From positions 665,369 to 729,368 of the forward strand of contig NZ_KB911583.1 in the NCBI RefSeq assembly GCF_000383615.1: DNA of 64,000 bases, written 5' to 3'. Below are positions 16,747-24,871 of the stretch, one piece after another. The notes beneath the pieces were generated by a model. The model worked only from the letters and a program-made list of their open reading frames with translations. It was not told the origin of the DNA and made no database searches. How positions within the stretch are numbered: position 1 is the first letter of the stretch; each line of letters starts with the position of its first letter. Made by a program: the position numbers and the translations under genes. Source of the stretch: Streptomyces canus 299MFChir4.1. GTDB taxonomy: Bacteria; Actinomycetota; Actinomycetes; Streptomycetales; Streptomycetaceae.

Positions 16747-16791
16747 GGCGTACGTGAACCTTCCCGAGAGGCTGGTGACAGCTGGAGCTGA

Positions 16792-17124
<333 letters not shown>

Positions 17125-17152
17125 CCGTCACTGGATGTCCCGGGAGTGACCG

Positions 17153-17902
17153 TCACAGGACGGCGTCCGCCAGCATGAACGCGGCCACGGCCAGGAGCGC
17201 CACGGCGAACGTCCGCTGGAGTGCGCCGGCCGACACTTTGGCGGCCAGGCGCCTGCCGTCCCACGCGCCGAGCACCGCGGTCCCCGCGAAGGGGGCGACG
17301 GCACCCCAGTCGACGTCCACGGTCGTGCCCGCCCGGGCCGCCAGTGCGGCCAGGGAATTGACGGTGATGACCAGGAGGCTGGTGCCGACGGCTGCCCTCA
17401 TGCGCAGGCCGACGACATTCACCAGGGCCGGCACGGCGAGAAATCCGCCACCCACGCCCAGGACACCGGTCACCGCGCCGAGCCCCGCCCCGGTCCGGGC
17501 GACGCGACTCGCGCGCACCGGCACCCCGTCCGGCCGTACGGATGCGGAGGGCCGGAGCATACGGACGGCGGCAAGGGCGGCGACCACGGCGAACGCTCCC
17601 GTGAGCACACCGGACGGCAGTCGCCCGGACACCGCCCCGCCGAGCGCCGCGGGCAACAGTCCCGCCGCCGCGAACAGGGCGCCCTCACGCCAGCGCACCG
17701 CGCCCCCCCGGGCGTGGGTGACCAGCGCGGTCACGGAGGTGAGGGTGACCACGACGAGCCCGGCGGTGGTGGCCGCGGCCGGACTGAAGCCGAGCAGATA
17801 GATCAACGCGGGCACGGCGAGCATGCTCCCCCCACCGCCGAGCGCGCCGAGCGCCAGGCCGGTGAGACCGCCCGCGAGCAGAGCGAGGACGAGGGCGCTC
17901 AC
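17153..17902 (-). CDS. TauE/SafE (TSUP) family permease, probable sulfite or thiosulfate exporter
   Basis: 249 residues with about eight membrane helices in two internally similar halves: LALGALGGGGSMLAVPALIYLLGFSPAAATTAGL and its echo GVLGVGGGFLAVPALVNVVGLRMRAAVGTSL. That duplication and the GGG-ALVP motifs mark the TSUP (TauE/SafE) family of organosulfur, sulfite or thiosulfate carriers. GTG start overlaps the stop of the persulfide-dioxygenase gene (GTGA), so the two are translationally coupled. In S. aureus cst a TauE protein has the same company, which points to removal of sulfite or thiosulfate. Confidence 0.88.
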   Translation of the reverse strand: MSALVLALLAGGLTGLALGALGGGGSMLAVPALIYLLGFSPAAATTAGLVVVTLTSVTALVTHARGGAVRWREGALFAAAGLLPAALGGAVSGRLPSGVLTGAFAVVAALAAVRMLRPSASVRPDGVPVRASRVARTGAGLGAVTGVLGVGGGFLAVPALVNVVGLRMRAAVGTSLLVITVNSLAALAARAGTTVDVDWGAVAPFAGTAVLGAWDGRRLAAKVSAGALQRTFAVALLAVAAFMLADAVL

Positions 17903-19743
17903 GCGAGGCCGGGGGCGGTGTCGACCGCGGCTTCGGTGGTTGGGGTGCCGTGTGCCACCGGGTGTGTCGCCGAGGAGGCGCCCTCGATGCCCGAGGAGCC
18001 GTGCGCGGAGGTGTCCGCTGTCGACGACCGCACGTCGGCCCCGGGCTCACCCTGCGCCGCAGGCCCGGCCCCCGAGGTGGCGCCCCCCTCGACCGCAAGC
18101 CCCGCCCCGACCCATGCCCCCATTCCGCCCAGGACATCCACGGCGTCCACTCCTCGCGCGGTGAGCAGTTCGGCCGCCTGCCGGGACCGCTTGCCCGAGC
18201 GGCAGATCGTGATGACCTGGCGGCCCTCCGCGGCCTCGGGGAGTCGGCCGCCCGCCGTCAGCGCCGACAGCGGAGCGTGCTCGGCCCCGGGCGCGTGCCC
18301 CGCAGCCCATTCCTCCCGCTCGCGGACGTCCAGGAGTAGGGCTTCCGCCCCGGCCCCTGTCCGCTCGTGAGCCTCCGTCGCCGTGATCCTCGCCATCGGG
18401 AGCCCGGCCGGGGCCGCCGCGGCGAACCCGTCGTCCACGGCGACGACGTCACACCCCGCCGCGTCGAGGATCGAGGCGCCCACGGCCGCACGCATCCCGC
18501 CCGCGCAGTGCACCCACACCGTGCCGTCCGGTATCTCCGACAGCCGTTCCCGCAGCCGGTGCAACGGAATGTGCACCGAGCCCCTGATGTGTCCGCCCGA
18601 CCGCTCCGAATCCCGCCGCACGTCCAGCACGACGACCCCGTGGGACCCCTGGGCGGCCAGCTCGGCGAACGTGGCCCGCGGGAACGAGCGCGGCGCGTCC
18701 CCCTCCCGTACCCACTCGGCCGGCGAACCGGTCGCCGCCGCGGCGGGCCGGTCGATACCGACGCGGACCAGTTCCCGCTGGGCGTCGGCGAGTTGGGCCG
18801 GCGTGGCGGCCAGCAGGGTGACCGGCCTGCCCCACGGCACCAGCCAGGCCAGATAGGTCGCGAGCTGCCCTTCGGCCTCGAAGTTGAACGTCCCGGCGAC
18901 ATGCCCCTCCGCGAACGCGCGCCGGTCCCGCAGGTCCACCACCCACTCGCCGGCCGCCAGCCGCGCCGCGATCTCCTCGGCGTCCGCCGGGCAGGGCGGG
19001 GTCAGATCCACCGGACCGGGGCCCTGCGCGTTCACCGGCCCCATGTGCGCGTAGTACGCGGGCACGTCGTCCAGCCCCGCGAGCAGGTCGGCGACGAACG
19101 TGTCGACGTCCTTCACCAGCGCCTCGTTCGAGCCGCGCTCGCGCCCGATGGTCGTCGTCGCCCCGCCCTCCGCCCTCCCGGCCGAACAGAAGCTGCCGAA
19201 CCCGTGCGTGGGCAGCACCTCGGCCTCGTCGGGCAGCTCCGCGGCCAGCCGGTGCGCCGAGTCGTACTGCTCCCGGGCCAGCCGCCCGGTGAGCCCCGGT
19301 TCCACGAGGTCGGGCCGCCCCACCGTGCCGATCAGCAGCGAGCCGCCGGTGAAGACGGCCGCCGCCCGCCCGGCTTCCTCCAGGACATAGGACGTGTGGT
19401 GCGGGGTGTGGCCCGGTGTGGCCAGGGCCCGCAGCCCTAGTCCGTCCTCGATCTCCGCCACGTCCCCGTCGGCCACCGGAGTCCGCTCGAACGCGACCCG
19501 CGCCGAGGCCGGCACCAGATAGGCGGCACCCGTGATCCGGGCCAGCTCCAGGCCACCGCTCACATAGTCGTTGTGGACGTGCGTCTCGACGACGTGGGTG
19601 ATCCGCACCCCGCGCCGGGCCGCGGCCGCGATCACCCGGTCCACGTCCCGCGGCGGATCCACCACCACGGCGCTGCGGGCACCGCCCGCCAGGTAGCCGC
19701 GGTTGCCCAGCCCCGGCACCTCGACGGTGTCGACGAAGTACAC
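17899..19743 (-). CDS. Metallo-beta-lactamase persulfide dioxygenase fused to three rhodanese domains (CstB-like)
   Basis: 614 residues. Residues 1-240 are a persulfide-dioxygenase-type metallo-beta-lactamase domain with ETHVHNDYVSGG (metal ligands), TPGHTPHHTSYVL and LPTHGFGSFCSA. Then come three rhodanese modules: the first (about 270-350, LRDRRAFAEGHVAGTFN) has no active Cys; the second has CAGGMRA; the third has CRSGKRS. A 60-residue Gly/Ala/Ser-rich tail ends the chain. CstB of S. aureus has dioxygenase, pseudo-rhodanese and rhodanese parts and turns persulfide into thiosulfate; this protein adds a second potentially active rhodanese. GTG start with GAGGAG upstream. Two operator palindromes lie in its promoter. 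Confidence 0.9.
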   Translation of the reverse strand: MYFVDTVEVPGLGNRGYLAGGARSAVVVDPPRDVDRVIAAAARRGVRITHVVETHVHNDYVSGGLELARITGAAYLVPASARVAFERTPVADGDVAEIEDGLGLRALATPGHTPHHTSYVLEEAGRAAAVFTGGSLLIGTVGRPDLVEPGLTGRLAREQYDSAHRLAAELPDEAEVLPTHGFGSFCSAGRAEGGATTTIGRERGSNEALVKDVDTFVADLLAGLDDVPAYYAHMGPVNAQGPGPVDLTPPCPADAEEIAARLAAGEWVVDLRDRRAFAEGHVAGTFNFEAEGQLATYLAWLVPWGRPVTLLAATPAQLADAQRELVRVGIDRPAAAATGSPAEWVREGDAPRSFPRATFAELAAQGSHGVVVLDVRRDSERSGGHIRGSVHIPLHRLRERLSEIPDGTVWVHCAGGMRAAVGASILDAAGCDVVAVDDGFAAAAPAGLPMARITATEAHERTGAGAEALLLDVREREEWAAGHAPGAEHAPLSALTAGGRLPEAAEGRQVITICRSGKRSRQAAELLTARGVDAVDVLGGMGAWVGAGLAVEGGATSGAGPAAQGEPGADVRSSTADTSAHGSSGIEGASSATHPVAHGTPTTEAAVDTAPGLA

Positions 19744-19780
19744 GACAGCACTCCTCTCCTCGTGAAAACCCGGGGTGAGG

Positions 19781-19794
19781 TACCCCTGGGGGTA
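19781..19794. promoter_or_regulatory. Operator 2 of the CstR-like persulfide regulon
   Basis: TACCCCTGGGGGTA, a near-perfect palindrome 37 bases upstream of the CstB-like gene and of the same form as operator 1. Confidence 0.75.
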
Positions 19795-19815
19795 TGTATC
19801 CCACCGTAGCAGAGG

Positions 19816-19829
19816 TACCCCCGGGGGTA
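19816..19829. promoter_or_regulatory. Operator 3 of the CstR-like persulfide regulon
   Basis: TACCCCCGGGGGTA, a perfect 14-bp palindrome, 35 bases from operator 2 centre to centre, between the CstB-like gene and the divergent mycothiol dehydrogenase. It could serve either promoter. A separate perfect palindrome ACTGATCAGT lies at 19857-19866, closer to the dehydrogenase. Confidence 0.75.
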
Positions 19830-19917
19830 TTTTTCCGTCCTGGAACCGGTGCCGTTACTGATCAGTCACGCGTAGGGTCGAAGGGACGTACACCGGGCGA
19901 CAGAAGGGGTCAGGGCC

Positions 19918-21003
19918 ATGGCGCAGGAGGTACGCGGGGTGATCGCACCCGGCAAGGACGAGCCGGTGCGGGTGGAGACGATCGTCGTGCCCGATCCCGG
20001 ACCGGGGGAGGCCGTCGTACAGGTGCAGGCCTGCGGGGTCTGTCACACCGACCTGCACTACAAGCAGGGCGGGATCAACGACGACTTCCCCTTCCTGCTC
20101 GGCCACGAGGCCGCCGGTGTCGTCGAGGCGGTCGGCGAGGGGGTGACCGAGGTCGCGCCCGGCGACTTCGTGATCCTCAACTGGCGTGCCGTGTGCGGCA
20201 ATTGCCGCGCCTGTCTGCGCGGTCGGCCCTGGTACTGCTTCAACACGCACAACGCGAGCCAGAAGATGACCCTCACCGACGGTACCGAGCTCTCACCCGC
20301 CCTGGGTATCGGTGCCTTCGCCGAGAAGACGCTGGTCGCCGCCGGACAGTGCACCAAGGTCGACCCCTCGGTCTCGCCCGCGGTCGCGGGGCTCCTGGGC
20401 TGTGGCGTGATGGCCGGCATCGGCGCCGCGATCAACACGGGGAACGTCGGCCGGGGCGACACCGTCGCCGTCATCGGCTGCGGTGGCGTCGGTGACGCGG
20501 CGATCGCGGGATCGAACCTCGCGGGCGCGGCGAAGATCATCGCCGTGGACATCGACGACCGGAAGCTGGAGAAGGCCCGCACGATGGGCGCGACCCACAC
20601 CGTGAACTCGAAGGACGCCGACCCGGTCGAGGCGATCCGCGAACTGACCGGCGGCTTCGGCGCCGACGTCGTCATCGAGGCGGTCGGCCGCCCCGAGACG
20701 TACAAACAGGCCTTCTACGCCCGCGACCTCGCCGGCACGGTCGTCCTCGTCGGCGTGCCCACCCCCGAGATGAAGCTGGAGCTGCCGCTCCTCGACGTCT
20801 TCGGCCGCGGTGGCTCGCTCAAGTCGTCCTGGTACGGCGACTGTCTGCCCTCCCGTGACTTCCCCATGCTGATCGACCTGCATCTGCAAGGCCGCCTGGA
20901 CCTGGAGGCGTTCGTGACCGAGACCATCCAACTCGACGAGGTGGAGAAGGCGTTCGAGCGCATGCACCACGGCGACGTCCTGCGCTCGGTGGTGGTGCTC
21001 TGA
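19918..21003 (+). CDS. S-(hydroxymethyl)mycothiol dehydrogenase / S-nitrosomycothiol reductase-type zinc alcohol dehydrogenase
   Basis: 361-residue zinc-dependent medium-chain dehydrogenase. Catalytic zinc site [10 protein letters not shown] and GHEAAGVVE; structural zinc cysteines [18 protein letters not shown]-binding [10 protein letters not shown] then [11 protein letters not shown]. The overall sequence matches actinobacterial MscR-type enzymes, which oxidise the formaldehyde-mycothiol adduct and reduce S-nitrosomycothiol. ATG at 19918 follows a weak ribosome site. The next gene overlaps its stop by one base. Its promoter region holds the CstR-like operators of the divergent CstB-like gene, so it may belong to a wider thiol-stress response. 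Confidence 0.9.
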   Translation: MAQEVRGVIAPGKDEPVRVETIVVPDPGPGEAVVQVQACGVCHTDLHYKQGGINDDFPFLLGHEAAGVVEAVGEGVTEVAPGDFVILNWRAVCGNCRACLRGRPWYCFNTHNASQKMTLTDGTELSPALGIGAFAEKTLVAAGQCTKVDPSVSPAVAGLLGCGVMAGIGAAINTGNVGRGDTVAVIGCGGVGDAAIAGSNLAGAAKIIAVDIDDRKLEKARTMGATHTVNSKDADPVEAIRELTGGFGADVVIEAVGRPETYKQAFYARDLAGTVVLVGVPTPEMKLELPLLDVFGRGGSLKSSWYGDCLPSRDFPMLIDLHLQGRLDLEAFVTETIQLDEVEKAFERMHHGDVLRSVVVL

Positions 21004-21632
21004 TGGCCGCCCGCATCGAACGCCTCGTCACCTCAGGGCAGTTCAGCCTCGACGGCGGCACCTGGGACGTCGACAACAACGTCTGGATCGTCGGTGACGA
21101 CCACGAGGCCATCGTCATCGACGCCGCCCACGACGCCGACGCCATCCTGGAGGCCGTGGGCGACCGCAGGCTGACCGCGATCGTCTGCACCCACGCCCAC
21201 AACGACCACATCGACGCCGCGCCCGCCCTCGCGGACCGCACCGGCGCCACGATCTGGCTGCACCCCGACGACCTGCCGCTGTGGAAGCAGACCCACCCCG
21301 ATCGCGACCCCGACGCCCATCTGCGCGACGGCCAGGTCATCGAGGCCGCCGGCATCGACCTCCAGGTGCTGCACACCCCCGGCCACGCGCCGGGCGCGGT
21401 CTGCCTCTACGACCCCGGCCTCGGCACCGTCTTCACCGGCGACACCCTCTTCCAGGGCGGCCCGGGCGCCACCGGCCGCTCGTACTCCGACTTCCCGACG
21501 ATCATCGGCTCGATCCGCGAGCGGCTGCTGGCCCTGCCGCCCGAGACAAAGGTCCTCACCGGCCACGGCGACCCGACGACGATCGGCGCCGAGGCCCCGC
21601 ACCTGCAGGAATGGATCGACCGTGGCCACTGA
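21003..21632 (+). CDS. MBL-fold hydrolase paired with the mycothiol dehydrogenase
   Basis: 209-residue glyoxalase II-like metallo-beta-lactamase: THAHNDHIDAA supplies the HxHxDH metal ligands, TPGHAPGAVC and FTGDTLF give the further His and Asp, and LTGHGDPTTIG the last His. Start ATG overlaps the dehydrogenase stop (TGATG). This dehydrogenase-hydrolase pair recurs in actinobacteria; the likely job is hydrolysing the S-acyl (formyl) mycothiol product to free mycothiol, which is an inference. Confidence 0.9.
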   Translation: MAARIERLVTSGQFSLDGGTWDVDNNVWIVGDDHEAIVIDAAHDADAILEAVGDRRLTAIVCTHAHNDHIDAAPALADRTGATIWLHPDDLPLWKQTHPDRDPDAHLRDGQVIEAAGIDLQVLHTPGHAPGAVCLYDPGLGTVFTGDTLFQGGPGATGRSYSDFPTIIGSIRERLLALPPETKVLTGHGDPTTIGAEAPHLQEWIDRGH

Positions 21633-21996
21633 CGACGTCGTGCACCTGAACGGTCTGAACGTCCTGCACTGCGCCCCCGACGGACCGCCGCTGGACGGCG
21701 AGCGGGCCGCCCTCGACCTGATCGGCGACGCGATGGGCCGCGACGCCCAGGTGGTCGCCGTACCCGTGGCACGGGTCGCCGAGGAGTTCTTCCGGCTGCG
21801 GTCGGGGGTCGCGGGCGCGGTGATGCAGAAGTTCGCGACCTACCGGGTCCGGCTGGCGGTCGTCGGTGACGTCACCCGCCACCTCGACGACAGCACGGCC
21901 CTCAGGGACTTCGTCCACGAGACCAACCAGGGCGGCCACATCTGGTTCCTGCCCGATCGGGACACCCTGGACGAGAAACTGCGCGCGGCCGGGTGA
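21622..21996 (+). CDS. DUF4180 domain protein
   Basis: 124 residues from a GTG that overlaps the hydrolase gene by 11 bases. The pattern DLIGDAMGRDAQVVAVPVARVAEEFFRLRSGVAGAVMQKFATYRVRLAVVGDV is that of DUF4180, a small domain with similarity to STAS-like proteins and no settled function. Part of the dehydrogenase/hydrolase operon by overlap. An in-frame GTG a few codons later is also possible. Confidence 0.75.
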   Translation: MATDDVVHLNGLNVLHCAPDGPPLDGERAALDLIGDAMGRDAQVVAVPVARVAEEFFRLRSGVAGAVMQKFATYRVRLAVVGDVTRHLDDSTALRDFVHETNQGGHIWFLPDRDTLDEKLRAAG

Positions 21997-22020
21997 CTCT
22001 CCAGTAATCACGACAGAGGT

Positions 22021-22076
22021 TGTCCGACTTCCCGGCGATGCTCGACTCCACATCGCACACAACGGGAGGTCGGACA
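22021..22076 (+). promoter_or_regulatory. Leader hairpin that covers the ribosome site of the next gene
   Basis: GTCCGACTTCCCG (22022-22034) pairs with CGGGAGGTCGGAC (22063-22075), with a single G-U wobble. The loop contains an inner stem GCGATG/CATCGC. The 3' arm contains the GGGAGG ribosome site of the dehydrogenase and runs up to its ATG, so the folded form would block translation. As DNA, the same repeat could be a repressor operator. Confidence 0.6.
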
Positions 22077-22990
22077 TGTCACAACCGCTGGCAGACAGGG
22101 TCGCGCTGGTCGCCGGGGCCACACGCGGAGCCGGACGAGGGATCGCCGTGGAACTGGGGGCGGCGGGCGCCACCGTCTACGTCACCGGGCGCAGCACCCG
22201 CGCCCGCCGCTCCGACTACGACCGCCCCGGGACCGTCGAGGACACCGCCGACCTCGTCACCGCGGCCGGCGGCCACGGTATCGCCGTACCCACCGACCAC
22301 CTGGACCCCGCGCAGGTTCGCGCGCTCGTCGAGCGCGTCGCCGACGAGCAGGGCCGCCTCGACGTGCTCGTCAACGACATCTGGGGCGGCGAACACCTCT
22401 TCGAGTGGGACAGCCCCGTATGGGAGCACGACCTCGACAACGGCCTGCGGCTGCTCAGGCTCGCGATCGACACCCACGCCATCACCAGCCACCACGCCCT
22501 GCCCCTGCTGCTGCGCCGCCCCGGCGGCCTGGTCGTCGAGATGACCGACGGAACCGACACCTACAACCGCCAGAACTACCGCAACTCCTTCTTCTACGAC
22601 CTCGCCAAGACCTCCGTCATCCGCATGGCCTTCGCCCTCGGCCACGAGCTCGGCCCGCGCGGTGCCACCGCCGTCGCGCTCACCCCGGGCTGGCTGCGCT
22701 CGGAGATGATGCTCGACACCTTCGGCGTACGGGAGGACAACTGGCGCGACGCCCTCGACCGCGTCCCCCACTTCGCCATCTCGGAGACCCCGAACTACGT
22801 GGGCCGCGCGGTCGCCGCGCTGGCCGCCGACCCCGACGTGGCCCGCTGGAACGGGCAGTCCCTCGACAGCGGCTCGCTCGCCCGGACGTACGGTTTCACG
22901 GACCTCGACGGCAGCCGCCCCGACGCCTGGCGCTACCTGGTCGAGGTCCAGGACGCGGACAAGCCGGCGGACGTGACCGGCTATCGCTGA
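22076..22990 (+). CDS. Short-chain dehydrogenase/reductase (atypical active site)
   Basis: 304-residue SDR with an N-terminal Rossmann motif AGATRGAGRGIAVELG and cofactor segment VTGRSTRARR, consistent with NADP(H). LDVLVNDIWGGE replaces the usual NNAG. The catalytic region reads EMTDGTDTYNRQNYRNSFFYDLAKTSVIRMAFAL: a Tyr-x3-Lys (YDLAK) is kept. A long insertion and C-terminal extension fit a group of actinobacterial SDRs with unknown substrates. ATG at 22076 with GGGAGGT, which lies in a strong hairpin. It is the only gene after an 80-base leader, so it may be regulated separately. Confidence 0.85.
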   Translation: MSQPLADRVALVAGATRGAGRGIAVELGAAGATVYVTGRSTRARRSDYDRPGTVEDTADLVTAAGGHGIAVPTDHLDPAQVRALVERVADEQGRLDVLVNDIWGGEHLFEWDSPVWEHDLDNGLRLLRLAIDTHAITSHHALPLLLRRPGGLVVEMTDGTDTYNRQNYRNSFFYDLAKTSVIRMAFALGHELGPRGATAVALTPGWLRSEMMLDTFGVREDNWRDALDRVPHFAISETPNYVGRAVAALAADPDVARWNGQSLDSGSLARTYGFTDLDGSRPDAWRYLVEVQDADKPADVTGYR

Positions 22991-23160
22991 GGCGGCGGGC
23001 CGCTCGACGTCAGCGCCCAGCGTGACGAGTGGCCCGGCGGCAACGCGAGATCCTCCCGTGCGCCGCGGTGGTACCCCTCGCGTCCGGCGCGCTGCCGGTA
23101 CATCAGTGCCTGCCACGCGGCCGGGTCCCTCTTCAACGCCCGTGCGTATTCGGCGTACAC
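22981..23160 (-). CDS. Possible small protein or gene remnant
   Basis: An open frame runs on the minus strand from 23226 to a TAG at 22981 and reads like real protein: WREQAAHWEDRKFAVYAEYA, then RDPAAWQALMYRQRAGREGY, rich in aromatic and charged residues. There is no ATG/GTG/TTG near its upstream end; the first usable start is a GTG at 23160 (59 residues), with GGAGGA 13 bases upstream. The upstream 20 codons that look equally protein-like are preceded by a stop, so a truncated or frameshifted gene is possible. It overlaps the dehydrogenase stop by 10 bases. Confidence 0.35.
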   Translation of the reverse strand: MYAEYARALKRDPAAWQALMYRQRAGREGYHRGAREDLALPPGHSSRWALTSSGPPPQR

Positions 23161-23239
23161 CGCGAACTTGCGGTCCTCCCAGTGGGCCGCCTGCTCCCGC
23201 CATCTGCCCCGTTGATCACCGAGCAGCTATCTTCGGCCC

Positions 23240-24043
23240 ATGACCCACACCGAGCGCTTCGAGGGATACACGGCACTGGTCACGGGCGCCGCCCGCGGGA
23301 TCGGCGCGGCGGCGGCCCGCAGGCTCGCCGAGGAGGGGGCGCGGGTCGTGCTGACCGACCGCGACGGGCGGGCGGTCGAGGACACGGCCGCGCGCCTGCG
23401 TGAACAGGGCTTCGCCGCAAGGGCGTTGGAGTGCGACGTGGCGGACCGTACGGCCGTCGAGGCTGCGGTCGCCCACACCGTCGACGCTTTCGGCTCGCTG
23501 GACATCCTGGTCAACTGCGCCGCCCGGTGCACCCCGGAGACCCCGCTCTTCGAGGACGACCTGGACGAGGAGTGGGCGCGTGACCTGGACATCACCCTGG
23601 GCGGGCCGTACCGCTGCGCGCGGGCCGCGCTGCCGCACCTGGTCGCCTCCGGTCGCGGCGCGATCGTCAACATCGGCTCAGTCAACGGCCTCCAGGACTT
23701 CGGCAACCACGCCTACAGCGCCGCCAAGGCGGGCCTCGGCTCCCTGACCCGCACCCTCGCCGGGCACGCGGCCGCCCGCGGGGTACGCGTCAACCTGGTC
23801 GTCCCGGGCACGGTCCGCACCTCCGCCTGGGAAGGGCGGGAGAGCGAGCTCACCGAGATGCGGCGCCTGTATCCCCTCGGCCGGGTCGGCGAGCCCGAGG
23901 ACATCGCCGCCGCGGTGGCCTTCCTCGCCTCCCGTGACGCGGCGTGGATCACCGGCACCGCGCTGGTAGTCGACGGTGGCCTCACCGCGGTCAACACCGG
24001 CTTCCACGCGACGGTCCATCCGGGCCGGGGGGCCTCGTCATGA
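23240..24043 (+). CDS. Short-chain dehydrogenase/reductase
   Basis: 267-residue classical SDR. Cofactor motif TGAARGIGAAAARRLAEEGA; LTDRDG ends beta-2 with an acidic residue, favouring NAD. LVNCAARC stands for NNAG; catalytic Ser in NIGSVNG; YSAAKAG supplies Tyr and Lys; the C-terminal GEPEDIAAAVAFLASRDAAWITGTALVVDGG is standard. Substrate not predictable. ATG at 23240 lacks a strong ribosome site. It stands alone between the small remnant and the L,D-transpeptidase. Confidence 0.88.
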   Translation: MTHTERFEGYTALVTGAARGIGAAAARRLAEEGARVVLTDRDGRAVEDTAARLREQGFAARALECDVADRTAVEAAVAHTVDAFGSLDILVNCAARCTPETPLFEDDLDEEWARDLDITLGGPYRCARAALPHLVASGRGAIVNIGSVNGLQDFGNHAYSAAKAGLGSLTRTLAGHAAARGVRVNLVVPGTVRTSAWEGRESELTEMRRLYPLGRVGEPEDIAAAVAFLASRDAAWITGTALVVDGGLTAVNTGFHATVHPGRGASS

Positions 24044-24146
24044 GATTTGTCACCGTTCCGTCCCAGCACGCCCTGGGGTACAACGAAGTGGCTCGAAGAC
24101 CTGTCTAGGGGTAAGAGATCGCAGGACCTATGAAGGGGACAGGGCC

Positions 24147-24842
24147 ATGGGGGACATACGCAGACGGGGTGCCGTCGCACTCGGGATCACCGGACTCGTC
24201 GCACCGCTGACCATCGCGCTGGGTGCCGCGCCCGCGCAGGCGGCCAGCTGCACCACGCAGGCGGGGCCGTACCAGAAGAAGGTCGAGAAGTTCCTCGGCC
24301 GTCCGGTCGACGGCAGGCAGTCCGCCGCCGACTGCACGGCGATCAGGGCCTTCCAGACCAAGCACGGCATCACCCCGAACATCGGGTACGCGGGCTCCGT
24401 CACCTGGGGCGTGATGGACCTCATGAACAAGCAGAAGGCCGTCGGCAGCAACCCCAACAGGGACGGCAAGTGCCCGACGAACAAGGGCCGCATCGCCTGC
24501 GTGAACCTCACCCTCCAGCTGAGCTGGATCCAGGACGGCAGCCGGCTCGTCTACGGCCCCGTCCCGGTCCGCACGGGCCGCAACGGCTACGAGACCCGCA
24601 CCGGCCTGAAGAAGATCTACTGGCGTGACATCGATCACGTGTCGAACATCTACAACGTGCCGATGCCCTACAGCCAGTTCTTCGACGGCGGCCAGGCCTT
24701 CCACTCGGTGAATCTCAGCATGTGGAACCCGCCCGGCTCGCACGGCTGCACCAACATGACGCCCAAGGACGCCAAGAAGTACTGGTCCCTCCTCAAGACG
24801 GGCGACGACGTCTTCGTGTACGGCCGCAAGCCGGGCACCTGA
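24147..24842 (+). CDS. Secreted L,D-transpeptidase-like protein
   Basis: 231 residues. The N-terminus is a signal peptide (MGDIRRRGAVALG, hydrophobic core, cut after APAQA). Residues 35-100 contain a peptidoglycan-binding-like helical unit (YQKKVEKFLGRP, AIRAFQTKHGITP). The C-terminal half has the YkuD signature: AFHSV, then SHGCTN with the nucleophile Cys at about 201. Such enzymes cross-link peptidoglycan stems 3-3 or attach proteins to them outside the cell. ATG at 24147 after AGGGGACAGGG. It ends just before the convergent oxidoreductase gene. Confidence 0.88.
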   Translation: MGDIRRRGAVALGITGLVAPLTIALGAAPAQAASCTTQAGPYQKKVEKFLGRPVDGRQSAADCTAIRAFQTKHGITPNIGYAGSVTWGVMDLMNKQKAVGSNPNRDGKCPTNKGRIACVNLTLQLSWIQDGSRLVYGPVPVRTGRNGYETRTGLKKIYWRDIDHVSNIYNVPMPYSQFFDGGQAFHSVNLSMWNPPGSHGCTNMTPKDAKKYWSLLKTGDDVFVYGRKPGT

Positions 24843-24871
24843 GACACCAGGCGCCCGGCGCGAAGCCTCGG

